Shown: in pieces, positions 1 through 8,980 of the stretch
Position numbering within the stretch: position 1 is the stretch's first letter
How the letters are laid out: each line of letters begins with the position of its first letter
NCBI RefSeq assembly: GCF_018390575.1
Contig: NZ_JAHBCJ010000003.1
Span: 310,001-374,000 of the forward strand
Length of the DNA: 64,000 nucleotides
Reading direction: 5' to 3'
DNA from: Bhargavaea massiliensis
Lineage (GTDB): Bacteria > Bacillota > Bacilli > Bacillales_A > Planococcaceae
Notes under the pieces: generated by a model
Database searches by the model: none
What the model saw: only the letters and a program-made list of their open reading frames with translations
What the model was told of the DNA's origin: nothing
Made by a program: the position numbers and the translations under genes

Positions 1-615
1 ACTTGGAGAAATATATTGGGGGTTGAGGGGATCACTTCAAAATGGGAACTTCTTTACTCTCCCGGGACCATCTTGGTAATTGCCGCTTTTTTTGCGGTTC
101 TTATCCAGGGAAAACCGATTGCCGCTTTTGCTTCGGCTTCCAAATCCTCGTTAATGTCAATTAAGGATGCCGGGTTGACCTTGTTGCCTACACTTGCCTT
201 GGTCCAAGTCTTCACGCATTCCGATATGAATGTACACGATTATTTGAGCATGCCCCAGTACATCGCCGATGCGCTTGCCTCAGCAATAGGTGCAAATTGG
301 ACTTTTGCAGCACCATTCCTCGGAGAACTCGGTGCATTTATAACTGGGAGTGCCACTGTTTCCACGCTGACCTTCTCTCCAATCCAGTACAGTATTGCAA
401 ATGAGATCGGTGTCAATCAGGAAGTTATTTTGGCGCTTCAGATTATTGGAGCTGCTGCGGGCAATATGGTCTGCGTACATAATGTTGTGGCGGCGGCCAC
501 TGTTGTCGGTCTCTCCGGCAAAGAGGGAGAAATCATCCGCAAGACGTTGGTGCCTGCAATATTATATGGCCTGCTTGCCGGCTTTGGAGGGTTTCTGCTT
601 CTTCGCTTGCTGTGA
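1..615 (+). CDS. lutP: L-lactate permease (LctP/LutP family), C-terminal part, cut by window start
   Basis: The reading frame is open from base 1, so the gene begins upstream; only about 204 residues of a permease normally near 550 are present. The visible part is almost entirely hydrophobic with several membrane segments. It carries the typical LctP C-terminal pattern: a glycine-rich GELGAFITGSATVS stretch, then AAAGNMVCVHNVVAAATVVGL. It would import lactate (or glycolate) with protons across the cytoplasmic membrane. The FadR-type regulator and lutABC follow on the same strand, as in the Bacillus lactate-utilisation locus, which supports the assignment. The ttg at 16 is only an internal codon. 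Confidence 0.9.
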   Translation, partial: TWRNILGVEGITSKWELLYSPGTILVIAAFFAVLIQGKPIAAFASASKSSLMSIKDAGLTLLPTLALVQVFTHSDMNVHDYLSMPQYIADALASAIGANWTFAAPFLGELGAFITGSATVSTLTFSPIQYSIANEIGVNQEVILALQIIGAAAGNMVCVHNVVAAATVVGLSGKEGEIIRKTLVPAILYGLLAGFGGFLLLRLL

Positions 616-682
616 TGCTTTCTCCCGAGCAGTGAATCACGTACTATTAGGGGAAAGAGTCCGATTGAAAGAAGGATGAACA

Positions 683-1384
683 ATGAAATCTATTCGAGTG
701 CAGAAGATATACGAGCAAGTGGCTGACCGGATTGTAGAGATGATCAAAACGGGCGGGCTCAAGCCTGGGGATCGCCTGGATTCCGTTGAACAGCTTGCGA
801 AAAGCTTTGGTGTGAGCCGCTCAGCGGTCCGGGAAGCGATTAGCGGGTTGAGGGCAATGGGAATCGTTGATGTCAGACAGGGAGAAGGAACCTTTGTCGG
901 GGACGCCCGAGCAGCTTCATTCACACTTTCGGCTGCGGGTACACTAATTCAGAAGCGTGAGGATATTAGGGAACTATCGGAACTGAGGAGAATCCTGGAA
1001 GTGGGAGCAGCAGGGGTATCTGCCCTGAATAGGTCAGAAGAAGATTTGCGTTCCATGGAAGTGGCACTGCGAGAAATGGAGACGGCACTAGGTACAGGGG
1101 AAGTCGGGGAGAAAGCAGATCTGGCATTTCATATGGCACTGTTCAAAGGCACCCGAAACCGAATGCTGATTGACCTGTTATCAAGTGTGACGGATATTAC
1201 GCTGGAGTCCATGCGGGAGACACGCCGGCTGATCTTGTATTCCGAAGAGCGCCTGGTTTGGTTGCTTGAAGAACACCGGAAGATTTATGAAGCCATTGAA
1301 AAGCAAGATTCAGTCGCTGCGGAGAAGGCAATGGCAGATCACCTGGCCGCAGTGGACCATGTACTGTCTCCTTATCTACGCTGA
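683..1384 (+). CDS. lutR: GntR/FadR-family transcriptional regulator, LutR/LldR-like
   Basis: A 233-residue protein with an N-terminal winged helix-turn-helix (about residues 5-72, including the GntR signature LAKSFGVSRSAVREAISGL) and a C-terminal all-helical FCD ligand domain (about 90-225). The FCD metal/ligand pattern is visible as ADLAFHMALF and a later HRKIYEAI. This architecture and position match LutR/LldR, repressors of lactate-utilisation genes that respond to lactate. The start has a GAAAGAAGGATGAACA leader with a GGA ribosome site. It lies 67 bases after lutP and about 100 bases before lutA, so it probably controls both. A dyad at 1404-1451 is a candidate operator. Confidence 0.88.
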   Translation: MKSIRVQKIYEQVADRIVEMIKTGGLKPGDRLDSVEQLAKSFGVSRSAVREAISGLRAMGIVDVRQGEGTFVGDARAASFTLSAAGTLIQKREDIRELSELRRILEVGAAGVSALNRSEEDLRSMEVALREMETALGTGEVGEKADLAFHMALFKGTRNRMLIDLLSSVTDITLESMRETRRLILYSEERLVWLLEEHRKIYEAIEKQDSVAAEKAMADHLAAVDHVLSPYLR

Positions 1385-1403
1385 GCTAAAGTGAAGGTGT
1401 CCT

Positions 1404-1451
1404 CATCAGGGTCATCTTTCTTTTACGCACCACTCATAGGATGACCTGATG
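1404..1451. promoter_or_regulatory. Inverted repeat before lutA, candidate operator or attenuator
   Basis: CATCAGGGTCATC (1404-1416) and GATGACCTGATG (1440-1451) are near-perfect reverse complements (one extra G) separated by 23 bases. The dyad sits between the regulator gene and lutA. It has no T-run after it, so it does not look like a normal intrinsic terminator. It does not match the TGGTnnnACCA-type FadR-family site, so binding by LutR is only a guess from position. Confidence 0.4.
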
Positions 1452-1487
1452 TATTTAGAGAGTTGAATATGGAGAGGTGGATCCAAC

Positions 1488-2207
1488 ATGAAAGTTTCAT
1501 TGTTCATCACTTGTATGTGCGATATGCTATCGCCGGATGTAGGCATACATACGGTTGAATTGTTAGAGAATCTGGGATGCGAAGTAGATTTTCCGGACGC
1601 GCAGACCTGCTGCGGGCAGCCGGCGTACAATAGCGGTCATCTTCATTCATCGAAAGAGGCAATGAAGCAGATGATAAGGGCCTTCAGCAACTCAGAATAT
1701 GTAGTGGGCCCTTCCGGATCTTGTGTAGGAATGATCCGGGAATACCCAAAAGTGTTTCAAGGTGACCCGGTTTGGGAGGCAGAAGCTAAGAAGCTGGCGG
1801 ATAAAACATTTGAAGTGACTCAGTTTATCGTGAATGTCCTGGGCATCGTAGATGTGGGCTCGACATTCCGAGGGACGGTGACCTATCATCCATCCTGTCA
1901 TATGACCAGAATTCTCGGTGTAAAGGAAGAGCCTTTGATGCTTTTGCAACATGTCCCAGGGGTGGATTTGGTGAATTTGTCCATAAAAGAAGACTGTTGC
2001 GGATTCGGAGGGACCTTCTCAGTGAAGAATCCGGTGATATCAACCGAGATGGCATCCGAAAAATCAAGTCATGTTTCGGAAAGCGGTGCTGAATATCTGG
2101 TGGGCGGAGATATGGCGTGCCTGCTGAATATCGGGGGAAGGATGCAGCGAGAAGGGAAGGATGTCAAGATTGTCCATATCACTGAAATTCTGAACTGCCG
2201 AAAGTGA
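1488..2207 (+). CDS. lutA: L-lactate oxidation iron-sulfur protein LutA (CCG domain)
   Basis: A 239-residue cytoplasmic protein with two cysteine-rich CCG domains: [10 protein letters not shown] near residue 42 and CCGFGGTFS near residue 168, plus a SCHM motif near 139. These are the metal/iron-sulfur ligands of the GlpC/HdrD-like family. In Bacillus, LutA, LutB and LutC together oxidise L-lactate to pyruvate and pass electrons to the respiratory chain. The start is preceded by GGAGAGGTGG at a normal distance. The gene is 31 bases before lutB, and the three genes are clearly one operon. Confidence 0.93.
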   Translation: MKVSLFITCMCDMLSPDVGIHTVELLENLGCEVDFPDAQTCCGQPAYNSGHLHSSKEAMKQMIRAFSNSEYVVGPSGSCVGMIREYPKVFQGDPVWEAEAKKLADKTFEVTQFIVNVLGIVDVGSTFRGTVTYHPSCHMTRILGVKEEPLMLLQHVPGVDLVNLSIKEDCCGFGGTFSVKNPVISTEMASEKSSHVSESGAEYLVGGDMACLLNIGGRMQREGKDVKIVHITEILNCRK

Positions 2208-2238
2208 CCATGCGACGGAGAAAGGGAGAGAGTATCTG

Positions 2239-3666
2239 ATGAGTGTGAAAATCGACAACCGGCCGTATGAGGAGCGGGTTCAGGACGGTGTGGAAAACGA
2301 CTTTATGCGGAAAGCTGTTGCCTCGGCACAGGGAAGGTTTCGTGGCGGCAGGCAGCGTGAAGCGGCAGAACTGGGGAACTGGGAAGAATGGCGGACACTA
2401 GGGGCAGAGATCAGGAAGCACACCTTGGAAAATCTGGACTATTACTTGTACCAGCTGAGCGAAAATGTCCAGAAGAGGGGAGGACATGTGTATTTTGCTT
2501 CAACGGCCGAGGAAGCAAATGAATATGTCCAAGGAATCATCAAGAGCAAAAAAGCTAAAAAAATTGTAAAATCCAAGTCAATGGTGACAGAAGAAATCGG
2601 ATTGAATGCTGCGATCGAGGAAGCAGGAGCCGAAGTGATTGAATCGGATCTTGGAGAATGGATCTTACAGCTTGATGAAGACCCGCCGTCCCATATTGTT
2701 ACCCCGGCGCTGCATAAAAACAAAACACAGATCCGTGAAACGTTTTCAAGAAAAAGAGGCTACGCAGGATCGGACAATCCGGAGGAGCTGGGCCTATTCG
2801 CAAGAGAGCAATTAAGAAAAGACTTCTTAGCCTGCGATATCGGCATAACGGGCTGCAACTTTGCGGTAGCTGAGTCGGGAACCATATCATTTGTGACGAA
2901 CGAGGGAAATGCCAGGATGGTGACAACAGTGCCGGACACTCAGATCACCGTTATGGGGATGGAACGTATCGTTCCGACTTGGGAAGAGTTGGATGTCCTC
3001 GTCAGCCTCCTTACACGTGCCGCAGTCGGCCAAAAGCTGACAAGCTATGTAACCGGGTTGACCGGTCCGCGCTTGGAAGGTGAAACTGACGGTCCGGAAG
3101 AATTCCATCTGGTCATCGTCGACAACGGACGCTCCAAGATATTGGGTACTGAATTCCAGTCGGCCTTGCATTGTATACGCTGTGCAGCCTGCATCAACGT
3201 ATGTCCGGTGTACCGCCATATTGGCGGTCACGCATATGGTTCGATTTATCCGGGACCGATCGGAGCAGTGCTGACACCGCTCCTTGACGGCTATGAAGAC
3301 CATCAGGAATTGCCATATGCATCATCTCTTTGCGGCGCCTGTACGGAGGTTTGTCCTGTGAAAATTCCATTACACGAACAATTGATTTTGCATCGGCAAA
3401 AAATAGTGGAAGAGGAAAACCTTGCACCGCTGGGAGAGACATGGGCAATGAAAGGATTTGCGCAGTGGGCATCACATCCTGCAGCCTATAAATTCAGTGC
3501 GGGTCTGGCGAATACGGCCTTAAAGCCATGGACGAAGGACAGCAAGATTCCGAAGGGACCGGGTCCACTGAAGGCCTGGACGGCTACTAGAGATTTTCCT
3601 GCCCCTGCAAAGCAGACATTCAGATCATGGTTCAAAGAGCGTGAAAAGGAGGCGGAAAAGAAATGA
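2239..3666 (+). CDS. lutB: L-lactate oxidation iron-sulfur protein LutB
   Basis: A 475-residue protein. The N-terminal two thirds is the LUD domain (about 70-300, with the [13 protein letters not shown] segment). After it come two 4Fe-4S cysteine clusters, [12 protein letters not shown] near 314 and CGACTEVCP near 367, and a C-terminal region shared by LutB/YkgF proteins. It is thought to relay electrons from lactate oxidation in complex with LutA and LutC. It has the usual length for the family. The stop codon overlaps the start of lutC by four bases (ATGA), which indicates translational coupling. Confidence 0.94.
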   Translation: MSVKIDNRPYEERVQDGVENDFMRKAVASAQGRFRGGRQREAAELGNWEEWRTLGAEIRKHTLENLDYYLYQLSENVQKRGGHVYFASTAEEANEYVQGIIKSKKAKKIVKSKSMVTEEIGLNAAIEEAGAEVIESDLGEWILQLDEDPPSHIVTPALHKNKTQIRETFSRKRGYAGSDNPEELGLFAREQLRKDFLACDIGITGCNFAVAESGTISFVTNEGNARMVTTVPDTQITVMGMERIVPTWEELDVLVSLLTRAAVGQKLTSYVTGLTGPRLEGETDGPEEFHLVIVDNGRSKILGTEFQSALHCIRCAACINVCPVYRHIGGHAYGSIYPGPIGAVLTPLLDGYEDHQELPYASSLCGACTEVCPVKIPLHEQLILHRQKIVEEENLAPLGETWAMKGFAQWASHPAAYKFSAGLANTALKPWTKDSKIPKGPGPLKAWTATRDFPAPAKQTFRSWFKEREKEAEKK

Positions 3667-4373
3667 CGATACAAAATCGTGAAGCCTTTTTGGATAATAT
3701 CGCAGCGAATCTTGGCAGGGACCGACGGACATCAGGGGTCAAAAGGCCGGAATGGAGCTTGCGTCCCCAAGATGAAGTGCTGAACAATCTTTCTGCTGAC
3801 GACCTCGTGAAAGTATTGGAGCTTCAGTGCAGCGCCATCCATACGTCCTTTAAAAGGGCGACCCTTTCTGATCTTGGATCGGCTTTGACGGACACGGTCA
3901 AGGAATATAATGGAAAGTCGATTGTTGCGGGAAGTGATCAACGGCTATACTCCTTTGGTCTGGATACCCTATTTTCGCGTCTTGAGAAGGAAGGTGCGGA
4001 AATCCATCTGTGGGACCAGGAACTGGGTGAGAAAAACAAAACCTTTGCTGAGCGTGCGGATATCGGTATCTGTTTCAGCGATGTGACATTGGCGGAGTCG
4101 GCAACGGTGACTTTGTTTATAGATCAGGCCAATGGCCGCGCCATCAGCCTGCTGCCGGAATCATTCATCGCAATCATCCCCAAAAGCACATTGGTTCCGC
4201 GGCTGACCCAAGCCACCCGGCGAATCCACGAGGCAGTGGAGCGAGGTGAAGTTACGCCTTCCTGCGTCAGTTTCATTTCCGGACCAAGCAACAGTGCGGA
4301 TATCGAGATGAAACTGATAGTGGGTGTCCACGGCCCGATCCGCGCCACTTATATTCTTGTTGAGGATTGCTGA
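3663..4373 (+). CDS. lutC: L-lactate oxidation protein LutC (LUD domain)
   Basis: A 236-residue LUD-domain protein (YkgG/LutC family). The conserved core is [17 protein letters not shown] followed by an [12 protein letters not shown] segment and the end motif [23 protein letters not shown]. It lacks its own cysteine clusters, as is normal for LutC. It is the third gene of the lactate operon and starts inside the lutB stop region. A hairpin followed by a short T stretch lies 100 bases downstream. Confidence 0.94.
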   Translation: MTIQNREAFLDNIAANLGRDRRTSGVKRPEWSLRPQDEVLNNLSADDLVKVLELQCSAIHTSFKRATLSDLGSALTDTVKEYNGKSIVAGSDQRLYSFGLDTLFSRLEKEGAEIHLWDQELGEKNKTFAERADIGICFSDVTLAESATVTLFIDQANGRAISLLPESFIAIIPKSTLVPRLTQATRRIHEAVERGEVTPSCVSFISGPSNSADIEMKLIVGVHGPIRATYILVEDC

Positions 4374-4430
4374 AAACACACATAAGAGCGATTGAGATTG
4401 AAAATGCCTCTTTCGTCCGTGTAAAAATGA

Positions 4431-4710
4431 CTAAAAAACCCGATGAGGCCACCGAAAAAGTCTATGGAAAGGGCCATCACTCATTTTTTGAGTGGTGGCT
4501 CTTTTCTACGGCATCCGGTTGATTTCCGCTGCGGGTGCTTGCAGGGATGGGACGCAAAGAAGGGACAATAACGTCCACCTTCTGATGTTTCCACACAAAA
4601 TGAGCCGTTACTATGTCCAAAAACCGGATGATAGTGGTGGCTCTTTTTAGTCCATAGGAAATTTAAATAGTTTTTCAGTGGCCTCAACCCGATTGACGGT
4701 TTTTTTACTC
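4431..4710. mobile_element. IS-end-like inverted-repeat remnant (MITE-like)
   Basis: The two ends share a 15-base inverted repeat with one mismatch: GAGGCCACCGAAAAA (4445-4459) and TTTTTCAGTGGCCTC (4671-4685). Each is followed inward by a TATGGA block, and outside both are poly-A/poly-T tracts. From memory this end sequence resembles the terminal repeats of IS1182-type elements of Bacillales. The inside holds no transposase reading frame, only a hairpin and a second copy of GTGGTGGCTCTTTT (4493-4506, 4633-4646). It is best read as a deletion derivative or miniature element downstream of lutC. Confidence 0.55.
4473..4506 (+). terminator. Terminator-like hairpin after lutC
   Basis: GCCATCACTCA (4473-4483) pairs with TGAGTGGTGGC (4489-4499), allowing one G-T pair, around a T-rich loop, and is followed by TCTTTTC. 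It is the first hairpin after the lut operon and may have been brought in with the IS-like remnant that surrounds it. Confidence 0.5.
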
Positions 4711-4766
4711 TCTTAAGAAACTATAAACCTACACGCTAAGAATAATGATTATTCCTCTGTTGGTCA

Positions 4767-4917
4767 TGTCCAGCTTTAGCGCCCAGCAACTAGCAAGCCT
4801 AACACTTCTCCACTACGATAAGTCAACATCAGATCGTTCCTCGCCGGGTTTCCTTAATCTCATTGCGAAGTGATCCAGTTTGTTTGTGTGTTACTGAGCG
4901 GACGCTTGCGCTTTTTT
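4767..4917. repeat. Degenerate intergenic repeat of Bacillaceae type
   Basis: The stretch opens with TGTCCAGCTTTAGCGCCCAG and closes with GAGCGGACGCTTGCGCTTTT. Blocks resembling the middle part (AAGTCAACATCAGATCG) lie between. I recall a widespread non-coding repeat in Bacillus-like genomes that begins with TGTCCAGCTCCAGCGCC and ends with GCGCTTGCGCTTTT; this looks like a decayed copy. No gene is present. The rest of 4711-5004 holds only a 15-base odd palindrome, GAATAATGATTATTC at 4740-4754. Confidence 0.4.
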
Positions 4918-5004
4918 ATTTCGACATATTTCCTGGGAAATAGTGCAGGCAGCATCGATTTCTAACTAAATTTGACGAAATGAATATCGGAAGCAACCTC
5001 GACA

Positions 5005-5021
5005 TTGGCATAAAACATGCA
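5005..5021 (+). promoter_or_regulatory. Sigma-54 (-24/-12) promoter of the proline-racemase-family gene
   Basis: TTGGCATAAAACATGCA has GG at 5007-5008 and GC at 5019-5020, exactly ten bases apart as sigma-54 requires. The -24 half is perfect; the -12 half is ATGCA instead of TTGCA. Transcription would start near 5031, just before the GAAAGGGGG ribosome site. It is the weakest of the six such promoters in this window but is placed like the others. Confidence 0.65.
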
Positions 5022-5057
5022 AGCAATAGTGATAAATCCGAAAGGGGGATGGGTGAA

Positions 5058-6092
5058 GTGGAAAGCAAAACATTTACATCGGTTGATGTGCATGTAGCGG
5101 GGGAACCGCTTCGGATCATTACTGGAGGTCTACCGGAGATTATAGGGGACAGTCAACTGGAGCGAAGAGCTTACTGCATGGAAAACCTGGATCATATCCG
5201 AAAAACCTTGATGCTGGAGCCGAGAGGTCACCATGGGATGTATGGCTGTATCCTTACTCCACCGGCAGAGAAAGATTCTGATTTTGGAGTCCTCTTTATG
5301 CACAACGAAGGGTGGAGCACGATGTGCGGTCACGGCATCGTCGGTGTGCTGACGATGGGCATTGAGACCGGCCGTTTTGAGGTGGAAGAAGAAAGCCGGA
5401 CGTTCATCATTGACAGCCCGGCAGGAAAGGTTGTTGCGCAAGCAGAGGTTGAAGACGGCAAGGTTAAGCAGGTTTCTTTTGAAAACGTCCCGTCTTTTGT
5501 CCTTGAAAAAGACCTGGCCCTAACCGTTGACGGCAAGAAGCTCAAAGCTGACGTTTCATTTGGCGGAGCGTTCTATGTCATTCTCCCCGCTTCCCAATTA
5601 AACCTCAGTGTACAAAAGAAGGACTTGGCGGAATTGAGAAAATGGGCAACGAAAATCAAACAGGCAGCCGAACAAGCAGTGGATGTCGTGCATCCGCTGG
5701 AACCAGGCCTCAACGGCATCTATGGCGTCATTTATTCGGACAAGCCAAATCTGGCAACATCTGACCTCCGCAACGTAACTGTCTTTGCGGACGAGCAAGT
5801 CGATCGTTCCCCGTGCGGCACTGGAACCTGTGCCCGGCTTGCCAGCCTTTATGCCCACGGAGAGCTGGGGGAAGGAGAAAGCTTTGTCCATGAAAGCATT
5901 ACGGATGGCCAATTCAAGGGGACTATCCTGCGGGTGGATTGTGTCGGGGGAAGGGAAGCGATCATCCCGGAAGTAAGCGGAACAGGCCACCTGACCGGGA
6001 TTCATGAGTTTATTCTCGATCCGGAAGACCCGATGCCGGAGGGATTCTTGCTGGAGGAACTGGTGGGGACCATGAGAACCGAAACAGTGTAA
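5058..6092 (+). CDS. Proline racemase / hydroxyproline 2-epimerase family protein, both cysteines present
   Basis: A 344-residue cytoplasmic enzyme of the proline racemase superfamily. Both catalytic cysteines are present: Cys90 in MCGHG and Cys253 in DRSPCGTGT. This fits a racemase or 2-epimerase, not a 3-hydroxyproline dehydratase, which has Thr at one site. The substrate is proline, 4-hydroxyproline or a relative. In-frame ATGs exist at 4980 and 5049. The first lies upstream of the sigma-54 promoter and the second touches the ribosome site AAAGGGGG (5041-5048), so GTG 5058, nine bases beyond it, is preferred. It precedes the opp operon and has a second Cys/Cys paralogue at 18344. Confidence 0.88.
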   Translation: MESKTFTSVDVHVAGEPLRIITGGLPEIIGDSQLERRAYCMENLDHIRKTLMLEPRGHHGMYGCILTPPAEKDSDFGVLFMHNEGWSTMCGHGIVGVLTMGIETGRFEVEEESRTFIIDSPAGKVVAQAEVEDGKVKQVSFENVPSFVLEKDLALTVDGKKLKADVSFGGAFYVILPASQLNLSVQKKDLAELRKWATKIKQAAEQAVDVVHPLEPGLNGIYGVIYSDKPNLATSDLRNVTVFADEQVDRSPCGTGTCARLASLYAHGELGEGESFVHESITDGQFKGTILRVDCVGGREAIIPEVSGTGHLTGIHEFILDPEDPMPEGFLLEELVGTMRTETV

Positions 6093-6174
6093 CTTAGCGC
6101 GCGAAAACGTGTAAAATATTTTGAACATTCCGTATTGGGTGTAAAAAATTCTGACAAAACCGAGGAGGGTTAAA

Positions 6175-7836
6175 ATGAGAATAAAACAACGATCTCTTGG
6201 TGCTTCAGTTATTACGAGTATTTTGTTACTTGCAGGTTGCTATGGCGGTGGAGAATCGGCTGTGGAAAATACGAGTGATGCATCTTCTGCCAAGACATCC
6301 ACTGAGAATGTGCTTCATCTTGCCGCGGCAGGTGAAATTCCAACTTTAAAGACAAATGGACAAATTGACGGCTTGTCTCAAACTGTATTGCAAAATGTAG
6401 TGGAAGGACTTTTCCGTCTCGATCAAAATGATAATGTCGTAAATGGGGTCGTCAAAGATTACGAAGTTAGCGAAGATGGTAAGTTGTATACATTTACTTT
6501 GAATGAAGATGCACTGTGGAGCAATGGTGAGCCTACAACTGCTCATGACTTTGTATTTGCCTGGAAGAAGATGCTTCACCCAGACACAATTTCTCCCCAT
6601 GCATACTTATCGGGACCTATCAAAGGGGCTGATGCCATTATGGATCCGGACTCTCCTTCCTACGGTAAGGTAGATGAACTTGGCATAAAAGCTGTGGATG
6701 ATTTTACATTAGAAGTCCAGCTTGAACATGCTGTGCCTTATTTTACTGAACTACTTGCACACCCGGTGTTCTATCCTCAACAGGAAAAGTTTGTGGAAGA
6801 ACAAGGAGATAGTTATGCCCTTGAAGTGGAAAATATGCTTTATAACGGGCCTTTTACTTTAAGTGAGTGGGATCATGATTCGAAATGGACATTTAAGAAA
6901 AATGAAAACTATTGGGATGCTGAGAATGTGGAGCTTGATAAGGTCGAGGTCAGAGTGACAAAGGACACGGCTACTGAAGTAAATCTATATGAAACCGGAG
7001 ATATAGATGTAGCAAATCTTACTTCTGACTTCATTGATGTTTACCAAGAAAGTGAGGAATATCACACATCCACGAAATCAGAAATGTACTTCATTAGAAT
7101 GAACCAGCGAAATGAAGACTTATCCAATGTAAACATCCGAAAGGCAATTGATATGGCTTGGGATAAAGAGCAAGCTGCAGAGCACATCTTGAAAAACGGT
7201 TCCATACCAGCGTATTTCCTAGTGTTCCCAGGTTTTGTTGAACTGGAAGACGGATCTGACTTCCGTGATTCATATGGAGATCTCAATAAAGGCACTATTG
7301 AAGAGGCACAAGAACTATGGGAAACAGGATTAAAGGAAATAGGTAAGAATGAATTAAGCTTTGAACTTCTTAGTTACGACGATGAGCAACGTAAGTCTGT
7401 TGCTGAATTTGTAAAGAACCAACTGGAGAAAAATCTACCTGGCCTAAAAATCACAATTAACCAGCAACCAAACAAACAAAAATTAGACCTTGAAGCAAAA
7501 CAAAATTACGACTTGTCGTATTCCGGTTGGCGGAATGATGTAGGAGATGCAGTAGAATTTCTAACTGTCTTTGAGTCGGATGGGGCCTACAATTGGCAAG
7601 ACTTTAAGAATGACGAATATGATACGCTAGTTAAAAAAGCGAAGACGGACTTTTCAGATATAGAGCGACGTTCAAAAGATTTGCAGCGAGCAGAGCAAAT
7701 TCTAATTGGTGAGGAAGCGGTCATATCACCATTGTACCAAGCTGGATCTGCACGGTTGATAAAGCCATACGTTCAGGGGTTTGTAGCCCATGGAAACTCA
7801 ACTTTCACCTATAAGTGGGCAACAATAGAGAAATGA
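6175..7836 (+). CDS. oppA: Oligopeptide ABC transporter substrate-binding lipoprotein (OppA-like)
   Basis: A 553-residue extracytoplasmic solute-binding protein of family 5 (SBP_bac_5). The N-terminus is a lipoprotein signal, basic then hydrophobic, ending in the lipobox LLAGC with Cys22 as the lipidated residue; a serine/threonine/glutamate-rich linker follows. The typical OppA core is visible: LNEDALWSNGEPTTAHDFVFAWKKMLHP and YNGPFTLSEWDHDSKWTFKKNENYWD. The ribosome site GAGGAGGGTT precedes ATG. It would capture peptides for the permeases downstream. In this context they are probably proline- or hydroxyproline-containing, which is inference. The gene is clearly more AT-rich than lut and the hydroxyproline genes. 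Confidence 0.93.
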   Translation: MRIKQRSLGASVITSILLLAGCYGGGESAVENTSDASSAKTSTENVLHLAAAGEIPTLKTNGQIDGLSQTVLQNVVEGLFRLDQNDNVVNGVVKDYEVSEDGKLYTFTLNEDALWSNGEPTTAHDFVFAWKKMLHPDTISPHAYLSGPIKGADAIMDPDSPSYGKVDELGIKAVDDFTLEVQLEHAVPYFTELLAHPVFYPQQEKFVEEQGDSYALEVENMLYNGPFTLSEWDHDSKWTFKKNENYWDAENVELDKVEVRVTKDTATEVNLYETGDIDVANLTSDFIDVYQESEEYHTSTKSEMYFIRMNQRNEDLSNVNIRKAIDMAWDKEQAAEHILKNGSIPAYFLVFPGFVELEDGSDFRDSYGDLNKGTIEEAQELWETGLKEIGKNELSFELLSYDDEQRKSVAEFVKNQLEKNLPGLKITINQQPNKQKLDLEAKQNYDLSYSGWRNDVGDAVEFLTVFESDGAYNWQDFKNDEYDTLVKKAKTDFSDIERRSKDLQRAEQILIGEEAVISPLYQAGSARLIKPYVQGFVAHGNSTFTYKWATIEK

Positions 7837-7930
7837 AATTAAAGTCAAATATCCTTAGCTAGAGATAGCAGCAAAATGTATCCCTATTCTAAGAAAGCAA
7901 GGATAGTTTAGATTTGTTAATTACCTTTCG

Positions 7931-7996
7931 GACAAGGGACTATACTTCAAGCGGGCGGATAACTTAGTTTACTCCCCTCACAAGCATTCCCTTGTC
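7931..7996. promoter_or_regulatory. Long-loop inverted repeat between oppA and oppB
   Basis: GACAAGGGA (7931-7939) and TCCCTTGTC (7988-7996) are perfect reverse complements separated by 48 bases in the 205-base oppA-oppB gap. It could be an RNA processing or attenuation structure that lets the binding protein be made in excess, a common arrangement in ABC operons. There is no T-run, so it is not a typical terminator. Confidence 0.3.
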
Positions 7997-8041
7997 TGTG
8001 CTTTTAAAGTACTTCCCTTTATAGACAGGAGGAGGGGAAAG

Positions 8042-8980
8042 ATGAAAAGATACATCTTCACTAGATTGGGATATATGCTGTTCACCTTTTTACTCATTGC
8101 GACTTTTACCTTCTTTCTAATGCAAACGCTTCCTGGATCTCCTTTTAATGACGAAAGGTTATCAGAAGCTCAGAAAGCAATGATGTACCAACGGTATGGG
8201 CTTGACCAGCCTGTGGCAGTTCAGTACTTCAAATATCTTGGAAATCTAGTTGGCGGTGATTTGGGGGTTTCGTTCCAGTTCGACGGTAGGCCTGTGACGA
8301 GCATTATTGGTGAGCGAATTGGTGTTTCGGCCATTTTAGGAGCACAATCTCTAATTATTGGAACACTACTTGGATTGCTTCTTGGGATTATCGCAGCGCT
8401 AAGACACAATACATTTCTCGATTACGGCTCTATGATTATTGCGGTTCTTGGCTTGTCAATTCCGAACTTTGTATTTGCTGGCCTACTTCAATACTGGATT
8501 GGTGTCCGGTTGCAGTGGTTGCCTGTTGCTTTTTGGGAAGGCTTTGAGTATTCAATTTTACCTACCGTTGCGCTTGCTGCTTTTGTGATAGCGACGATTG
8601 CAAGATTTATGAGAAATGAAATGTTGGATGTTTTGGGAAATGACTACATCATGACAGCCCGTGCAAAGGGAATCAGGGAGTCGGTCCTGATTGTACGGCA
8701 CGCCTTAAGAAATGCCCTGATACCTATTGTTACCATCTTGGGGCCGTTAGCAGTTTCTTTAATGACTGGGACACTTGTGGTTGAACAAATATTTAGTATT
8801 CCTGGACTTGGAGAACAGTTTGTCAATTCAATTTTAACCAATGATTACCCCGTGATTATGGGAGTCACACTTTTCTATAGTTTCTTCTTCATTCTCATCG
8901 TGTTCTTGGTAGACATTCTTTATGTGTTAATCGATCCAAGAATCCGTTTGACAGGAGGTGAGCAGCGTGCGAGTAGATGA
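8042..8980 (+). CDS. oppB: Oligopeptide ABC transporter permease (OppB/DppB type)
   Basis: A 312-residue integral membrane protein with the N-terminal helix and TLPGSPF segment typical of OppB/DppB and about six membrane segments. The BPD_transp_1 signature with the EAA loop appears as DYIMTARAKGIRESVLIVRHALRNALIP near 215-240. It forms the membrane channel with the next protein. The ribosome site is AGGAGGGG. The gene's 3' end overlaps the oppC start by 14 bases, which indicates coupled translation. Confidence 0.93.
   Translation: MKRYIFTRLGYMLFTFLLIATFTFFLMQTLPGSPFNDERLSEAQKAMMYQRYGLDQPVAVQYFKYLGNLVGGDLGVSFQFDGRPVTSIIGERIGVSAILGAQSLIIGTLLGLLLGIIAALRHNTFLDYGSMIIAVLGLSIPNFVFAGLLQYWIGVRLQWLPVAFWEGFEYSILPTVALAAFVIATIARFMRNEMLDVLGNDYIMTARAKGIRESVLIVRHALRNALIPIVTILGPLAVSLMTGTLVVEQIFSIPGLGEQFVNSILTNDYPVIMGVTLFYSFFFILIVFLVDILYVLIDPRIRLTGGEQRASR

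Noticed and set aside
4740-4754. Palindrome GAATAATGATTATTC as a Fur box
   Set aside because: Only 11 of 15 positions fit and no iron-related gene is near.
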